Shown: positions 23,123 to 33,780, counted from the first letter of the stretch. The stretch: 64,000 bases of DNA from Achatina immaculata (GCA_009760885.1 CM019692.1:49071430-49135429), one strand, 5' to 3'. Made by a program: numbers and translations. The notes: generated by a model not told the origin, from the sequence alone.

Positions 23123-23400
23123 ACTTAACTAAAACTAAACTCCACACTTAACTAAAACTAAACTCCACACTTAACTAAAACTAAACTCCACACTTAACTA
23201 AAACTAAACTCCACACTTAACTAAAACTAAACGCCACACTTAACTAAAACTAAACGCCACACTTAACTAAAACTAAAAGCCACACTTAACTAAAACTAAA
23301 AGCCACACTTAACTAAAACTAAACTCCACACTTAACTAAAACTAAAAGCCACACTTAACTAAAATTAAAAGCCGAACTTCACTAAAACTGAAAGCAACAC
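23119..23400. repeat. 23-bp satellite array 2
   Basis: About twelve copies of the same 23-base unit as 17340-18652, mostly the ctcc version. It joins the LINE fragment C1 at 23118 without a gap. Confidence 0.93.
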
Positions 23401-23561
23401 ATCACTAAAACGAGAAAATCTGATCGTTTGACAGAAATCTAAAAATGTTTTCCGCAAATGGCGAAATAACTATATAGTTTGTTCCCCCCGCCCTCTCAAG
23501 TAATCAGGAACAATTTTTTTATAAATAGGAAACTACGAGGTTTTGGTACGGTAAAGTAAGA

Positions 23562-23951
23562 GAACAAATATTGTAGGATTAAACCTCGAAAAAATCGTAG
23601 ACAAAGCACTTTAGTGAGACGTGAGAGAAAGAAAAATCACAAGAGAATTACCTGGGATTCGAACACGGACTCCGGTAGGACGAGCAGCCGTCTAGCCACG
23701 AGAGAACAGCGTACTATCGACTTAGCCAACTAGCACCGAGAACAGCGTACTATCGACTTAGCTAACTAGCACCACCGTGCTAGTTGGCTAAGTCGATAGT
23801 ACGCTGTTCTCTCGTGGCTAGACGGCTGCTCGTCCTACCGGAGTCCGTGTTCGAATCCCAGGTAATTCTCTTGTGATTTTTCTTTCTCTCACGTCTCACT
23901 AAAGTGCTTTGTCTACGATTTTTTCGAGGTTTAATCCTACAATATTTGTTC
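23562..23951. repeat. Palindrome 2, duplicate of palindrome 1
   Basis: Every landmark lies exactly 2543 bases from its partner in palindrome 1, including the 36-bp duplication in the left arm and the A-like and B-like boxes. The shared block starts at about 23465 (about 20922 in copy 1) and continues into the LINE 3' end, so a larger segment was duplicated. Confidence 0.9.
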
Positions 23952-24133
23952 CCAAGTAATCAAAGTTTTCTCTTTTCTTGAGATTTTTTTTTCAGTCCCT
24001 TCTTCTTCGTTCGCATTGTCTGTCTATATCTGCAGTCCTGTCTCTTGGATAAATTTCACTGTTTTTTGTAATTCATGTATGGAACCGTAGAGCTTATCTT
24101 CTTTAGTGGTTTCACTGGGCCAGTAATTATTTC

Positions 24134-24790
24134 TCAGTGTCTCATAGTTGGTGCAGTTCTGGAGGATATGTTCCACAGTTTGGGGCACCTGGGCACATGT
24201 ATATAGATTAGTAGTACCAACCGTAACTTTGTATATATATATATATATATATAACTTCGGAGTCGGCTGTGTCCTGTTCGGAGACGGAAGATGGTGACTT
24301 GTTTCTTTCTGTTTAGCATGTGATAGTCATCATGTGGTGGTGTTTGTGGCTTCCTGTAGGTTTTTATCATGCTTTTCTTCTGATTATAGGTGATTGGTAT
24401 GTCTGGTTGCTCCATTTCAGTGCCCTCTTTGGCCAGATGGTCAGCTTTCTCATTGCCTGGTATCCCACAGTGGGAGGGAATCCATTGCAAAGTGACTCCA
24501 TGTTGTAAGCCAATTTCTGACAAGGCATCCTTAAGGTCTGGTAGTTTGTTGCACTGAAGAGCTTCCAGTACTGATCTTGCATCTGTGAGAATTACTACAG
24601 GACATGTATCAATTCTGGAGTCTGATAGTTTTTCAACTGCAGCAATAATTGCCCTAACTTCTGCATCATAGTTGTTGCAGTATTTTCCAGTGGGTATGGA
24701 AATCTTGCCAGTGGTGTTGTTTGAATATTCAATATGTGCTCCTGCCCCTCCATTCTTTATGGCATTATGTGCAGATCCATCTGTATACAC
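24134..24790 (-). pseudogene. Duplicated RNase H domain, copy 2
   Basis: 218 residues starting MYTDGSAHN and carrying the RNase H residues: Asp in YTDGSA, Glu in NYDAEVRAI, Asp in LTDARSVLEA, and His-Asp in SHCGIPGNEKADHL. It matches the RNase H of the preceding copy almost exactly. The eleven-unit TA tract shifts the frame, so the last residues (TKLRLVLLIYIHV) are not the family C-terminus. RNase H would degrade the RNA strand of the hybrid made by the RT. It lies just 3' of the first copy in the same orientation. Confidence 0.85.
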
Positions 24791-26583
24791 ACGTATCCAG
24801 GTGTCACATGGATAAATTTCACTGTTTTTTGTAATTCATGTATGGAACCGTAGAGCTTATCTTCTTTAGTGGTTTCACTGGGCCAGTAATTATTTCTCAG
24901 TGTCTCATAGTTGGTGCAGTTCTGGAGGATATGTTCCACAGTTTGGGGCACCTGGGCACATGTATATAGATTAGTAGTACCAACCGTAACTTTGTATATA
25001 TATATATATATATATATATAACTTCGGAGTCGGCTGTGTCCTGTTCGGAGACGGAAGATGGTGACTTGTTTCTTTCTGTTTAGCATGTGATAGTCATCAT
25101 GTGGTGGTGTTTGTGGCTTCCTGTAGGTTTTTATCATGCTTTTCTTCTGATTATAGGTGATTGGTATGTCTGGTTGCTCCATTTCAGTGCCCTCTTTGGC
25201 CAGATGGTCAGCTTTCTCATTGCCTGGTATCCCACAGTGGGAGGGAATCCATTGCAAAGTGACTCCATGTTGTAAGCCAATTTCTGACAAGGCATCCTTA
25301 AGGTCTGGTAGTTTGTTGCACTGAAGAGCTTCCAGTACTGATCTTGCATCTGTGAGAATTACTACAGGACATGTATCAATTCTGGAGTCTGATAGTTTTT
25401 CAACTGCAGCAATAATTGCCCTAACTTCTGCATCATAGTTGTTGCAGTATTTTCCAGTGGGTATGGAAATCTTGCCAGTGGTGTTGTTTGAATATTCAAT
25501 ATGTGCTCCTGCCCCTCCATTCTTTATGGCATTATGTGCAGATCCATCTGTATACACACGTATCCAGGTGTCACATGGATACTTATCATCTAGAGCACTA
25601 ATTGTGTCTGTTGATCTTACAAGACTGCTCTGCATCTCTCCATTCTGCACACCTTTCACTTCAGTCTGAATAATTTGTGTATAATCTGCTTCTTTCCATG
25701 GTGTATGCTCTGGTGCAGATGATAATGGAGCGACTACAGCTGGAAGGTCAGGTATAAGCTTACGCATACGCTTGGCCTGATGAATGAAGCTGCTTCTTTT
25801 AAGCCGTCTTAGTGCCAAGCTATTGAATCTCTCCTTCAGGGGATGGCTTACAGAGCTGAGGAATTTCTCTCCCATGGTCATGACCTTTGTGTCTCTACGT
25901 TCCTTTAGCGCTTGAACACCAACTATTTTCTGCATTTCTACTATTGGTGTGGACCTCATGGCACCTGTGATAATCCGTAGTGACTGATTTTGAACCTTGT
26001 CTAGATTATGCAGCGTAGTGTTTGATGCTGTGCACCAAGATGTTGAGCCATATTCTAAATGTGGTAGAATACTTTGCTGATATACATTCTTGAGGATTCT
26101 TTCACTAGCTCCCCATGTGGTTCCACTCAATTTTCTTAATATGGCTAGTTTTCTTCTGGCTTTTGCTTCTGCACTGTTGATGTGTTGCTTCCAGGTCAGT
26201 TTTGAGCCAGGAGTCACTCCTAAGTAAGTGGGTTGGTTGTCCATCCTTAAGGATATTTCATTTACAAAGATCTTACCTGCTTTCTGTTTAGATGAAAGAG
26301 TGAACAGAGTGGTACTTGATTTCTCTGTGTTGATACTTACACACCATTTGTTTGTCCATGATGTCAAGATGTCTGCTGCTCTTTGGAGTCTCTGTGTAGC
26401 AACTGTCGCATATTCATCTGTACACCACATGACCAGATCACCTGCGTACAGTGCCGCTTTGATTCCATAGGGAAGTTCCTTGACCAGGTCATTAATGAAT
26501 ACAAGGAATAATGTAGGCGAAAGGACTCCTCTTTGTGGTACACCGTGTCGCAGAAGTACTTTCTGGCTTTTGTGACCATCCAT
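24757..26583 (-). pseudogene. LINE reverse transcriptase-RNase H, copy B
   Basis: A 608-residue open frame. RT motifs are GVPQRGVLSPTLFLVFINDL (motif B, residues about 15-34), AALYAGDLVMW (motif C, about 43-53) and YLGVTPGSKLTWKQHI. The RNase H domain follows at about 345-480 with all four catalytic positions. Motif C reads YAGD where YADD is required, so the polymerase should be dead. RT motif A lies upstream in decayed sequence. A thirteen-unit TA tract codes for alternating I-Y and keeps the frame open into a cysteine-containing tail (YTCAQVPQTVEHILQNC). The final 16 residues (after VKFI) come from crossing the duplication junction. Confidence 0.87.
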
Positions 26584-27340
26584 TACTACTCTAGCTCTTC
26601 TATTACTTTATCCAGTTCTACAGTCTTCCATTCACATTGCAGTTTCTTAGTTTCCACAGCAGACCTTTTTTCCATACTTTATCAAAGCCTTTCTTCAGGT
26701 CTATCCATGCTGCTAGTACAATGCATCCTCAATCTCTTGAGAGAGATAGGTCACTTGATCTTCCGTACTGTAGTACTGCCTAAATCCTGCTTGTTGTGGA
26801 ATGAGAAGGTTTTTACTTTCTAGTTACTATTTTAGCCTCAGGTCAATGATGCGTTCCATTGTTTTGCAGAGGCAGCTAGTGAGACTGATTGGCCTGTAGC
26901 TGGAGGCAGTATCACTGTTTTTCCCTGGCTTTAGCAGTGGTACCATGCTTGCTTCCTTCCAGATTTGTGCTCCAGCACATATTGAAAATATCCAACAGCT
27001 TTCCCATTACTGCCATTCCCAGGTTCTTGATCATTTCATTGAATACTCCATCTGGTCCTGGTCATTTCCTTGGTTTCAGTTTACTAACTGCTAGGTCTAA
27101 CTCACTGCGTGTGATTGGTGCATCCATAACCTCCACTTTTCTGACTTGTTCCTCTTCTTTCTGTGGCTCAATGCGCACTGTACGCTCTTTCTCTGGATGG
27201 ATATCAATGTTGCAGTCCTGTGCAAACATGCGAGCAAAGTGATCTGCTACCTGCTTACCTGTAAGAGTTTTCCCATCCTCTATTAGAGTAATCTTTGTAC
27301 TTCTTCCAGTACTCTCATCATTTAACTGTTTGATTAGTTT

Positions 27341-28609
27341 TCACAGTTTCCTTCCATCCTTTTCAAAGTTTAGGGACTCTGTTTTCTCTCTCCAACTTTC
27401 CCGTCTGGCTTGCAGCTTTGCTCTCTGAAATTTGGCCTTAGAATGTTGGTAATTATTGTGGTGTTCTTGGCATGGTCTATTTTCTGCTTGCTTTCGAGCT
27501 GTTTCCACGTCATCATGGAGTTTTCCCAGCTCACTAGACCAGTATGGTTTATAGTCCCTGATAGCTCCTCTGGGAATGGTTTCACGAGCGGCCTGAAGGA
27601 TACATGCTTTGAATTCCTTCACTTTGCTGTTAATATCCTTACCTTCTATGGACAGCTGTCCCATCAGGATACCTTTACGATGTCTGTACATTGTCCAGTT
27701 TGCTTTTTTATAGTTCCATCTGGGGAGAGGGCTACTGGTGTTAATGAGTTCATTTTCTATTGTCAGGAAGACTGGTCGATGGTCGCTACCTCCAAGTTGT
27801 TTTCCAACTTTGTGTGTAATGTTCCACTTCAGGTCTGGAGAGTGAAATGCCAGATCTGGTGTTGAGGTTGTATGCCAAGCCCTTGAGTAAAATGTTGGGG
27901 GATCCATTGGCTGGCTGATCAGGAGAAGTCCATTATCATCCTGCCAGCTCTCAACTTCCTCTCCTCTCTTGTCTATGTGGTCATAGCCCCAGCTCTGGGA
28001 ATGGCTGTTAAAATCGAAACAGACCATTAGTCTCTCTTTGTGTGGGATTGTTCCTAAAGCAAGTGGGCGGTCATTAGGACAGTAATAGTTAAGGAGGTGG
28101 AAATCTGTATTACTACTTTTTAGATGGATCATCTGGTATTCGGTTCCTTCCATGTACACTCCCACCTGACATGCGCTGATGTTATTCTTAACAAGTGTGA
28201 GTACTCCTCCTTTTCTTCTGTCCTGTCGGTCTGATCTAAAACACTGGTAGCCTCTGATTTTAAAGGCGGCATCTTTGGTTAGGTGTGTCTCCTGTATGCA
28301 GCATATACTTACCTATTCTGCAAAAAGTATATTCTCTAGTTCCACCTTTTTGCTATAGCCATCTCTAACACTGCTGACACTCTCAGCATTCCACTGCATT
28401 ATTTTAAGTTCTTGCTTTTTGGCTGTTTTCTTCTGTTGTATTTTTTGGCCAATAGCTCTACTCTCATGTCTCCTGACTCCACAAGACGAACTGAGAGGAC
28501 CTCCAGTAGCATTGGGTGGACCCTTTCGAGGCAGGGGGCCCGGCACTGCACCTGCCTGGTTAGTCTTCACAGGGCGAGCACCATGTTTGAATACTGCAGA
28601 TAGAGACAT
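27341..28609 (-). pseudogene. LINE endonuclease, copy B
   Basis: The frame 28609-28313 gives MSLSAVFKHGARP through LKIMQWNAESV and stops at TAG 28315-28313. The frame 28165-27341 (274 residues) gives MVCFDFNSHSQSWGY, DLAFHSPDLKWN and GGSDHRPVFL, ending FEKDGRKL-stop. Between them CIQETHL and GGVLTLVKNNISACQ are readable. This is the APE-like nicking enzyme that starts LINE integration. The TAG is shared with copy A. Downstream, to 26584, the RT N-terminal blocks are readable but contain many stops. Confidence 0.85.
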
Positions 28610-28691
28610 TTCATTAGCGATAGTGCATGTTACTCTGATTTTTGCGATGCGCCTTTTGGCTGGGTAATTCCGACTTCAGCACATTTCCTTG

Positions 28692-28985
28692 TTAGAGCAG
28701 ACTGTGATCTTGCTCGGACTGCCATGAAGACAGTGTGGCTGGCCTGGCCAAAACTTTGTTTTCCAGCCTCTGGTGACTGTATGTAAGTCCCTTCTCCAAG
28801 TCAGATGGTTTGGAGACAGTTCCACAAAGACACTCTGACTTTGAGACGAGAAATCTGATGAGTGCTTCAACGATATCCATTCCCCGCCACCTATAGTCTA
28901 CTGGCTCTGTTTTGTTTACATCATTCTGATAGCCATTGTTGTAAAGACCCATAGGCTTGTCACGTCCTGGATTCATTGGTTTCAC
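28692..28985 (-). CDS. Short frame in LINE 5' region
   Basis: 97 residues (MKPMNPGRDKPMGLYNNGYQ at the start, then DYRWRGMDIVEALIRFL). It lies upstream of the endonuclease and is present in copy A as a 61-residue version broken by one base. It could be the remains of ORF1, the RNA-binding protein, but I see no zinc knuckle or RRM. The end LSSWQSEQDHSLL has no family match that I recognise. Confidence 0.4.
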   Translation of the reverse strand: MKPMNPGRDKPMGLYNNGYQNDVNKTEPVDYRWRGMDIVEALIRFLVSKSECLCGTVSKPSDLEKGLTYSHQRLENKVLARPATLSSWQSEQDHSLL

Positions 28986-29116
28986 ATCAGACTTCCCTCA
29001 TCCCCGCCAGAGATCTCCATGTCCTCATCCGTCCACCAGCCTGACATTACATTTTACAATTTTCAGACATATGGTGGGAAGGTTGGGGAAGAGGGAGTGG
29101 AGAACCACTGCTTAAA

Positions 29117-29235
29117 AAGTCTAATGTTATACAAAGTCTGATGTTATACAAAGTCTTATGTTATACAAAGTCTGATGTTATACAAAGTCTAATATTATAT
29201 CAAGTCTGATGTTATACTTGTACAAAGACTGATGT
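29117..29235. repeat. 17-bp repeats in LINE 5' region, copy B
   Basis: About six copies of aaagtctgatgttatac, colinear with 20373-20495. Confidence 0.8.
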
Positions 29236-29664
29236 TACACAGCGCAGTTCTGGTCGTAACTTTCACTGATCTGAAACCCAAATATCTTTATTGAACAAAA
29301 GTGTAGGCCGTACATTTTCTTTTCTTTCATTTTAGAACACAGTCCTAAGGCGGAGGTGTTTACTGGGGTGAGAGGGTATGAAGGGGTTGTTGTACCATAC
29401 CAGGTATTTCATATTGCCGTTCTTCTCTCGTGCATGCTTCCAGAGTAGCGGCCATCTTTGATCTGAAATGCTGATGTCATATTTACGAAATGGCTGACGT
29501 GTCTCCGCATAGTTAGAGTGATGATATAACAAATGTATAATAATGATGCTACTTCTCGATTTAGATTTTTTAGAACAAAAACAAGATCACCTTTTGGCTC
29601 CTCCTCGTAGATGCTGCACCTGAAAGCAGCAGAAACTGATCTGAAAGAAGCCAAATATTGGCCA

Positions 29665-30530
29665 ACAAAAGACGTTTTGACATTCATATCTGAATGCGAC
29701 TTCGTAGAATCTCTTCCAACCGTGGCACGAAGTCTAAAATTATTTCGGGCGACCTGTACGTTCGTAGTTTCATATGAGAGGTGCCTTTCAAAGCAGAAAC
29801 TTATAAAGAACTATTTTGCAGTCTACTACGAGATAGGTAGGGCTTTGTGATCTTGTAGTATTATGCATTGGAACTGAGTTGTCGAAAGGATTTGCTTTCA
29901 ATGAAGTGATTCACAAGTTCACAGCTTTGAAAGTTAAGGAAGGAAAGCTCTGACCTAGTTCAGATGTTCATGTTCAGTAGGTGATGAAATGCTTGTGTAT
30001 TACTTGCTTATGTCGCTGCTTGTGCCATTACATTCATTAATATTGCGATTTACAGGTAACATTAGTAGAAGAAACATTAGTAAGGATTGGTATGTATGAT
30101 CTGGTGCTGAGGTGGCACATGGAGCTAGGAAGTAGGGGGTGATACTATGAGTTACCACACTGGGTGATATCAACCCTAGTGACACCACTGCCTTAAATCA
30201 GGACTCTGTGAGAAATAACATATCAGTTTCTGTGATCAGCTACAGGCAGCGAGTTATCTCTCTTGGCTTGGAGCTTTCCGTTCACGTTTACACACGTTTT
30301 CGGGTTGGTCTCGCGGGGTCTGACTAAATAACAGATTTGTTAAATTAATCAGAACAGGGAGAGCTAATTTACTTCTATCAAGACTCTGAGCTTCATGAAG
30401 CCTGAGATATGGCCCCGATTATAGCAGACAAAAGAGAGGAAGTTAAAAAATTAAAAAAAACAGCTTTATTTTAAACTCTTCTTCTTCTATATTCGTCAAA
30501 TGTCGAGCTCATCTTCTTTAAAGCCGATGC
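29665..30530. other. Unannotated flank of LINE copy B
   Basis: Homology between copies A and B ends near 29664, at ccaaatattggcc. I see no gene in the rest. Confidence 0.4.
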
Positions 30531-30949
30531 TATGGATATGTTGAAGCACAGCATGGTGTCGGCTTGGGAGGGGGTTACAGCTGCTATTTTTGTTTCAATC
30601 ACTGATTATCTGAGTCGAGGCGATACTCGACAACCGACATCACCAACGCCCTCATCAGCAGGGAGAGTATCCGTTATAGCAGTCCCGCATCTGCCAGGGC
30701 CTTCGCTGCACTGAGATCTTTCTTAGGAGTCAGTATCGGCCGTGCAGCACGTACTCCGTAGCATCAAGTGAGGGACACTGTCAGAAGTCTGTGACCCACA
30801 GGTTATCCCCCTTGAACCGGAACGGACTAAAGTGTCCAGTATGCATAATCTAACGAAGGTCGTGATCCAGCTTGGCCGTGAATGTCGAGACTGGGCTCAG
30901 GGTAAAACAGAAGACCAGGAATAGATTGATCATCCTCCAGATCAACATG

Positions 30950-32412
30950 ACCCTGTATTCTTCACAGACGGGCCAGTGACACAAGGACTAAAAAGTGGAT
31001 GAGGCTATGCTGTCTACCATAACGACAGACCGGCTGCGAGTAAATCAGGAGTCTATGCAGCCACCACATCGAGCATGAGAACGGAGGTGCAGCAGCATCA
31101 GAAGCTATTTCCTGGTTGGTGGAGCGGGGTGACTCGCATGGGGTCGTTGTAACAGACTCCCGAAGCATGTTACGGAGAATCCAGAGACATTTCTTCGGCA
31201 GCGAATGGGCCCAGTTTCTAGAGGGCTCTCTGCTATCCGGTCTGATGTGGATCTGCTGCCCAGGTCACATCATCATCATCATCATCATCATCATGTGCTG
31301 TGCCGACTGGCGTTGGCTATTATGCTTCTCCAGAGTATCCGATCCTTCATGCAGGCCAAAAGTTCAGTTGGTGATCTCCTCTCACACCATCCCGTCAGAC
31401 TGTCCAGTATCATTTCTCTTGGTCTTCCTCTTGATCTTCTTCCTTCTATTTTTCCTGTTGTTATAATATTTTCAATGCCCCCTCTTCTCATTGCATGTCC
31501 TATGAAAGTCTTTCTCTTATTTTTTTTACAAGATTTTTTGTCTCTCCAGCTCTTCTCATACATTCTTCATTAGTTATTTTTGCTGTCCAGGGGATTCGCA
31601 ACATTCTTCTAATAAACCACATTTCTGCTGCTTCCAGTGATTTTTGTGCAGACTTGCCTATTGTCCATGATTCACTTCCATAAAACAAGATAGGTTCAAT
31701 ATAGCATTTTAGTACTCGTTTTCTAACATTCATTGATAAAGATGTGTTAGCTAATATGTTTCTCATTCTCTGAAATGCAGTCTTTGCTTGGCCTATTCTG
31801 TTCCTAATTTCTGTTCTGCATTTCCCATCTGAAGTTATTACTGCTCCAAGGTATTTTAATTTCTGCACCTGCTTTAGAATAGTTCCGTTTAATTTTATAC
31901 TGCATGCTGATGGATTCTGTTTCTTAGATATAACCATAATCTCTGTCTTTTTTATGTCAAAGTAAGTCCTTTCTGTTCACTTTCTTTGGCCACTTTATCT
32001 AAGAGATTTTGCAGGTCTTGTTGATTCTCAGTTATCAGTACTGTGTCGTCAGCATACCGAAGGTTACGCGGTAGTTAAAGGCAATGAGAAAGCGGACAAA
32101 CAGGCAGGCATGGCATCAACTCAGGGCACACTGAGAACGGACAAGGAAGAGATTGCAAGAGCCACCTTGGATAGGCTGCGTATGGAGGTCGACGATAGGC
32201 TGAATGATAACTATCACATCAGGAGGATGATCAAGCTGGAGGAGGAGACGAGAAGTGGACGCTTCTTTTCCGAACGAAGTGGTTTAGCTCGCGTCACCCA
32301 CAACCAGTGTGTGACTGGCTCCATCAGCAGCCCCACGTTTCATTGGGTGCTGGAACGGACGGCAAATGGGAATGTCCGGATTGCGGAGGATGCAGTCTCT
32401 GATTGGAGCTAA
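30950..32412 (+). pseudogene. RNase H domain of second LINE, broken by insertion
   Basis: The RNase H residues can be followed across two frames: Asp in FTDGP, Glu near MRTEVQ, Asp in VVVTDSRSMLRR, His in CCPGH, Asp in NEKADKQAG. Frameshifts lie near 31000-31110. The insertion at 31269-32060 separates the His and the last Asp. Downstream sequence includes MIKLEEETRSGRFFSERSG and QCVTGSISSP. The domain would remove RNA from the cDNA hybrid; this copy is inactive. Confidence 0.75.
31269..32060 (-). mobile_element. RTE family A fragment inserted in RNase H LINE
   Basis: 792 bp, minus strand, encoding the same C-terminus as the 14587-16200 protein: [59 protein letters not shown] and [11 protein letters not shown]. 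It ends at the low-coordinate side in a repeated ATC (ATG on its own strand) tail of nine units. A 7-bp duplication flanks it: aggtcac (31262-31268) and aggttac (32061-32067), one mismatch. It is 5'-truncated inside RT motif C. One frameshift separates the two open pieces. Confidence 0.9.
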
Positions 32413-32733
32413 AAAACATGGGGTATGCAATACTTCTTTAGCAGATTCCACCACCATGGCGACTATGTCCATCCGTTAGTCAGGCTAAGCATGTTACATG
32501 GGGGTACAGATGGAGAGCTGGGAAAAGGATCTGGGTCTGCTATGGTTCGCTAACCCTGAAACTAGAATGCCAGTTATGGGTCGCTGACTGTCAGATCGGG
32601 CAGCTTCTTCACCTCTCGGCTGCTTCATAATTTAGTTAGTGTGAGGACAACAAATTTCAGAGATTAGAGTTGTTCTTTTTTTCTTTTCCCAAAGACTGTT
32701 TTTCCCAAAGACTGTAACTTCAGATCTGTTATA

Positions 32734-32787
32734 GTGCGTGTGTGAGTGCGTGCGTGCGTGCGTGCGTGTGTGTGTGTGTGTGTGTGA
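32734..32787. repeat. GTGC/GT microsatellite
   Basis: A gtgc tract merges into a GT tract of about eleven units. Confidence 0.9.
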
Positions 32788-32821
32788 TAATGATGTCTTG
32801 TAATATTTGAAGAAACTCTCT

Positions 32822-33227
32822 CTAAATTAAGTTTACTGAAAGTAAGGGGGATAGGGACTTTAATTTGTGGATTTCTCCATCATCTAATAAATCTACAAGC
32901 CTTATAACTGGGCATTTACAATTTTTTTGGGCGCTAGCTGTACCATATCGTAGCAAAGTGTTACAAAGGCTATGTTCACTGTCCATGTTCCCTAAAAAAA
33001 GTACAGTCTTCGTTGATTTGTTGGTCTTAAGCAGCGAACTAATCGGGTCCGTGGTTCGAAACCGATCAGATACGTTCAAGTCATCTTGCTGCAGAAACTG
33101 TTGCCTGGCTGCTTCCGGAGTTGGGAAAGGAAAGGCGACCAGATGTGATGCTGATCTCATCACCCTCTTGTGTGTCGACAGGTCAAGGAAAGTGTATCAT
33201 GTATGGCAGGTGTGTGAGATGACTTGA
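32822..33227 (-). other. Unrecognised overlapping open frames
   Basis: Both strands are open: 113 residues on the minus strand (LNVSDRFRTTDPISSLLK region) and 120 on the plus strand. Base composition is less AT-rich than around it. It may be the end of another retroelement, but no motif decides the strand. Confidence 0.3.
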
Positions 33228-33274
33228 TGGGATCATCTTTGTCAGCTGCTCGAAAGGCTTGCTTGTGTCCTAAG

Positions 33275-33690
33275 CTTCCTTTGGTGTGTTTTAATTCTTG
33301 TGGTTTTTATCAGAGGATTCCTTTGTTTTGTTTCAATTCCTGTGGTTTTTATCAGAGGCTTCCTTTGGTTTGTTTCAATTCTTATGGTTCTTATCAGAAG
33401 CTTCATTTGGTTTGTTTCAATACTTGCGGTTTTTATCAGAGGATTCATTTGGTTTGTTTCAGTTCTAGTGGTTTTTATCAGAGGCTTCCTTTGGTTTGTT
33501 TTAATTCTTGTGGTTTTTATCAAAAGCTTCCTTTGGTTTGTTTCAATTCTTGCGGTTTTTATCAGAGGATTCATTTGGTTTGTTTCAATTCTTGTGGTTT
33601 TTATCAGAAGCTTCCTTTGGTTTGTTTCAATTCCTGTGGTTTTTATCAGAGAATTCCTTTGGTTTGTTTCAATTCTTGTAGTTTTATAGT
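33275..33690. repeat. 42-bp minisatellite, open in several frames
   Basis: About ten copies of a 42-base unit (tttatcagaggcttcctttg plus gtttgtttcaattcttgtggtt). Because 42 is a multiple of three and the unit lacks stops in several frames, long frames arise on both strands (33224-33721 plus, 33300-33689 plus, 33242-33814 minus). I do not regard these as genes. Confidence 0.92.
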
Positions 33691-33727
33691 ATCTTTTTTT
33701 TCTGATAATTTTTATTTTTAACATACG

Positions 33728-33780
33728 CACACACACACAAAGGGAGAGAGAGAGAGAGAAAGAGAAAGAGATAGGTGGGG
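33728..33780. repeat. AC and GA microsatellites
   Basis: A short AC tract is followed by a GA tract. Confidence 0.85.

Larger units (their letters stand above)
23952..29664 (-). mobile_element. RNase H-type LINE, copy B (most complete)
   Basis: A minus-strand LINE of about 5.7 kb: 5' region with 17-bp repeats (29117-29235), a short frame at 28692-28985, endonuclease (27341-28609), a decayed RT N-terminus (26584-27340), RT plus RNase H (24757-26583), a second RNase H copy (24134-24790), a 3' UTR, and palindrome 2. Endonuclease-RT-RNase H is the layout of the I/Jockey group. The second RNase H arises from a tandem duplication of about 767 bp whose junction lies at about 24815. The element is defective in several places. 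Confidence 0.88.
30530..32640 (+). mobile_element. Second RNase H-bearing LINE, 3' part, interrupted
   Basis: Plus-strand readings give VFFTDGPVTQGLKSG (RNase H start), GYAVYHNDRPAASKSGVY, MLRRIQRHFFGSEWAQFLEG, and LMWICCPGH before 31268. After a 792-bp insertion the frame resumes AVVKGNEKADKQAGMA, followed by a C-terminal tail of about 90 residues that ends with a stop near 32412. Upstream, 30530-30950 is decayed. Sequence after 32412 looks like its 3' UTR. RT motifs were not recovered, so the LINE group is uncertain. Confidence 0.7.
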
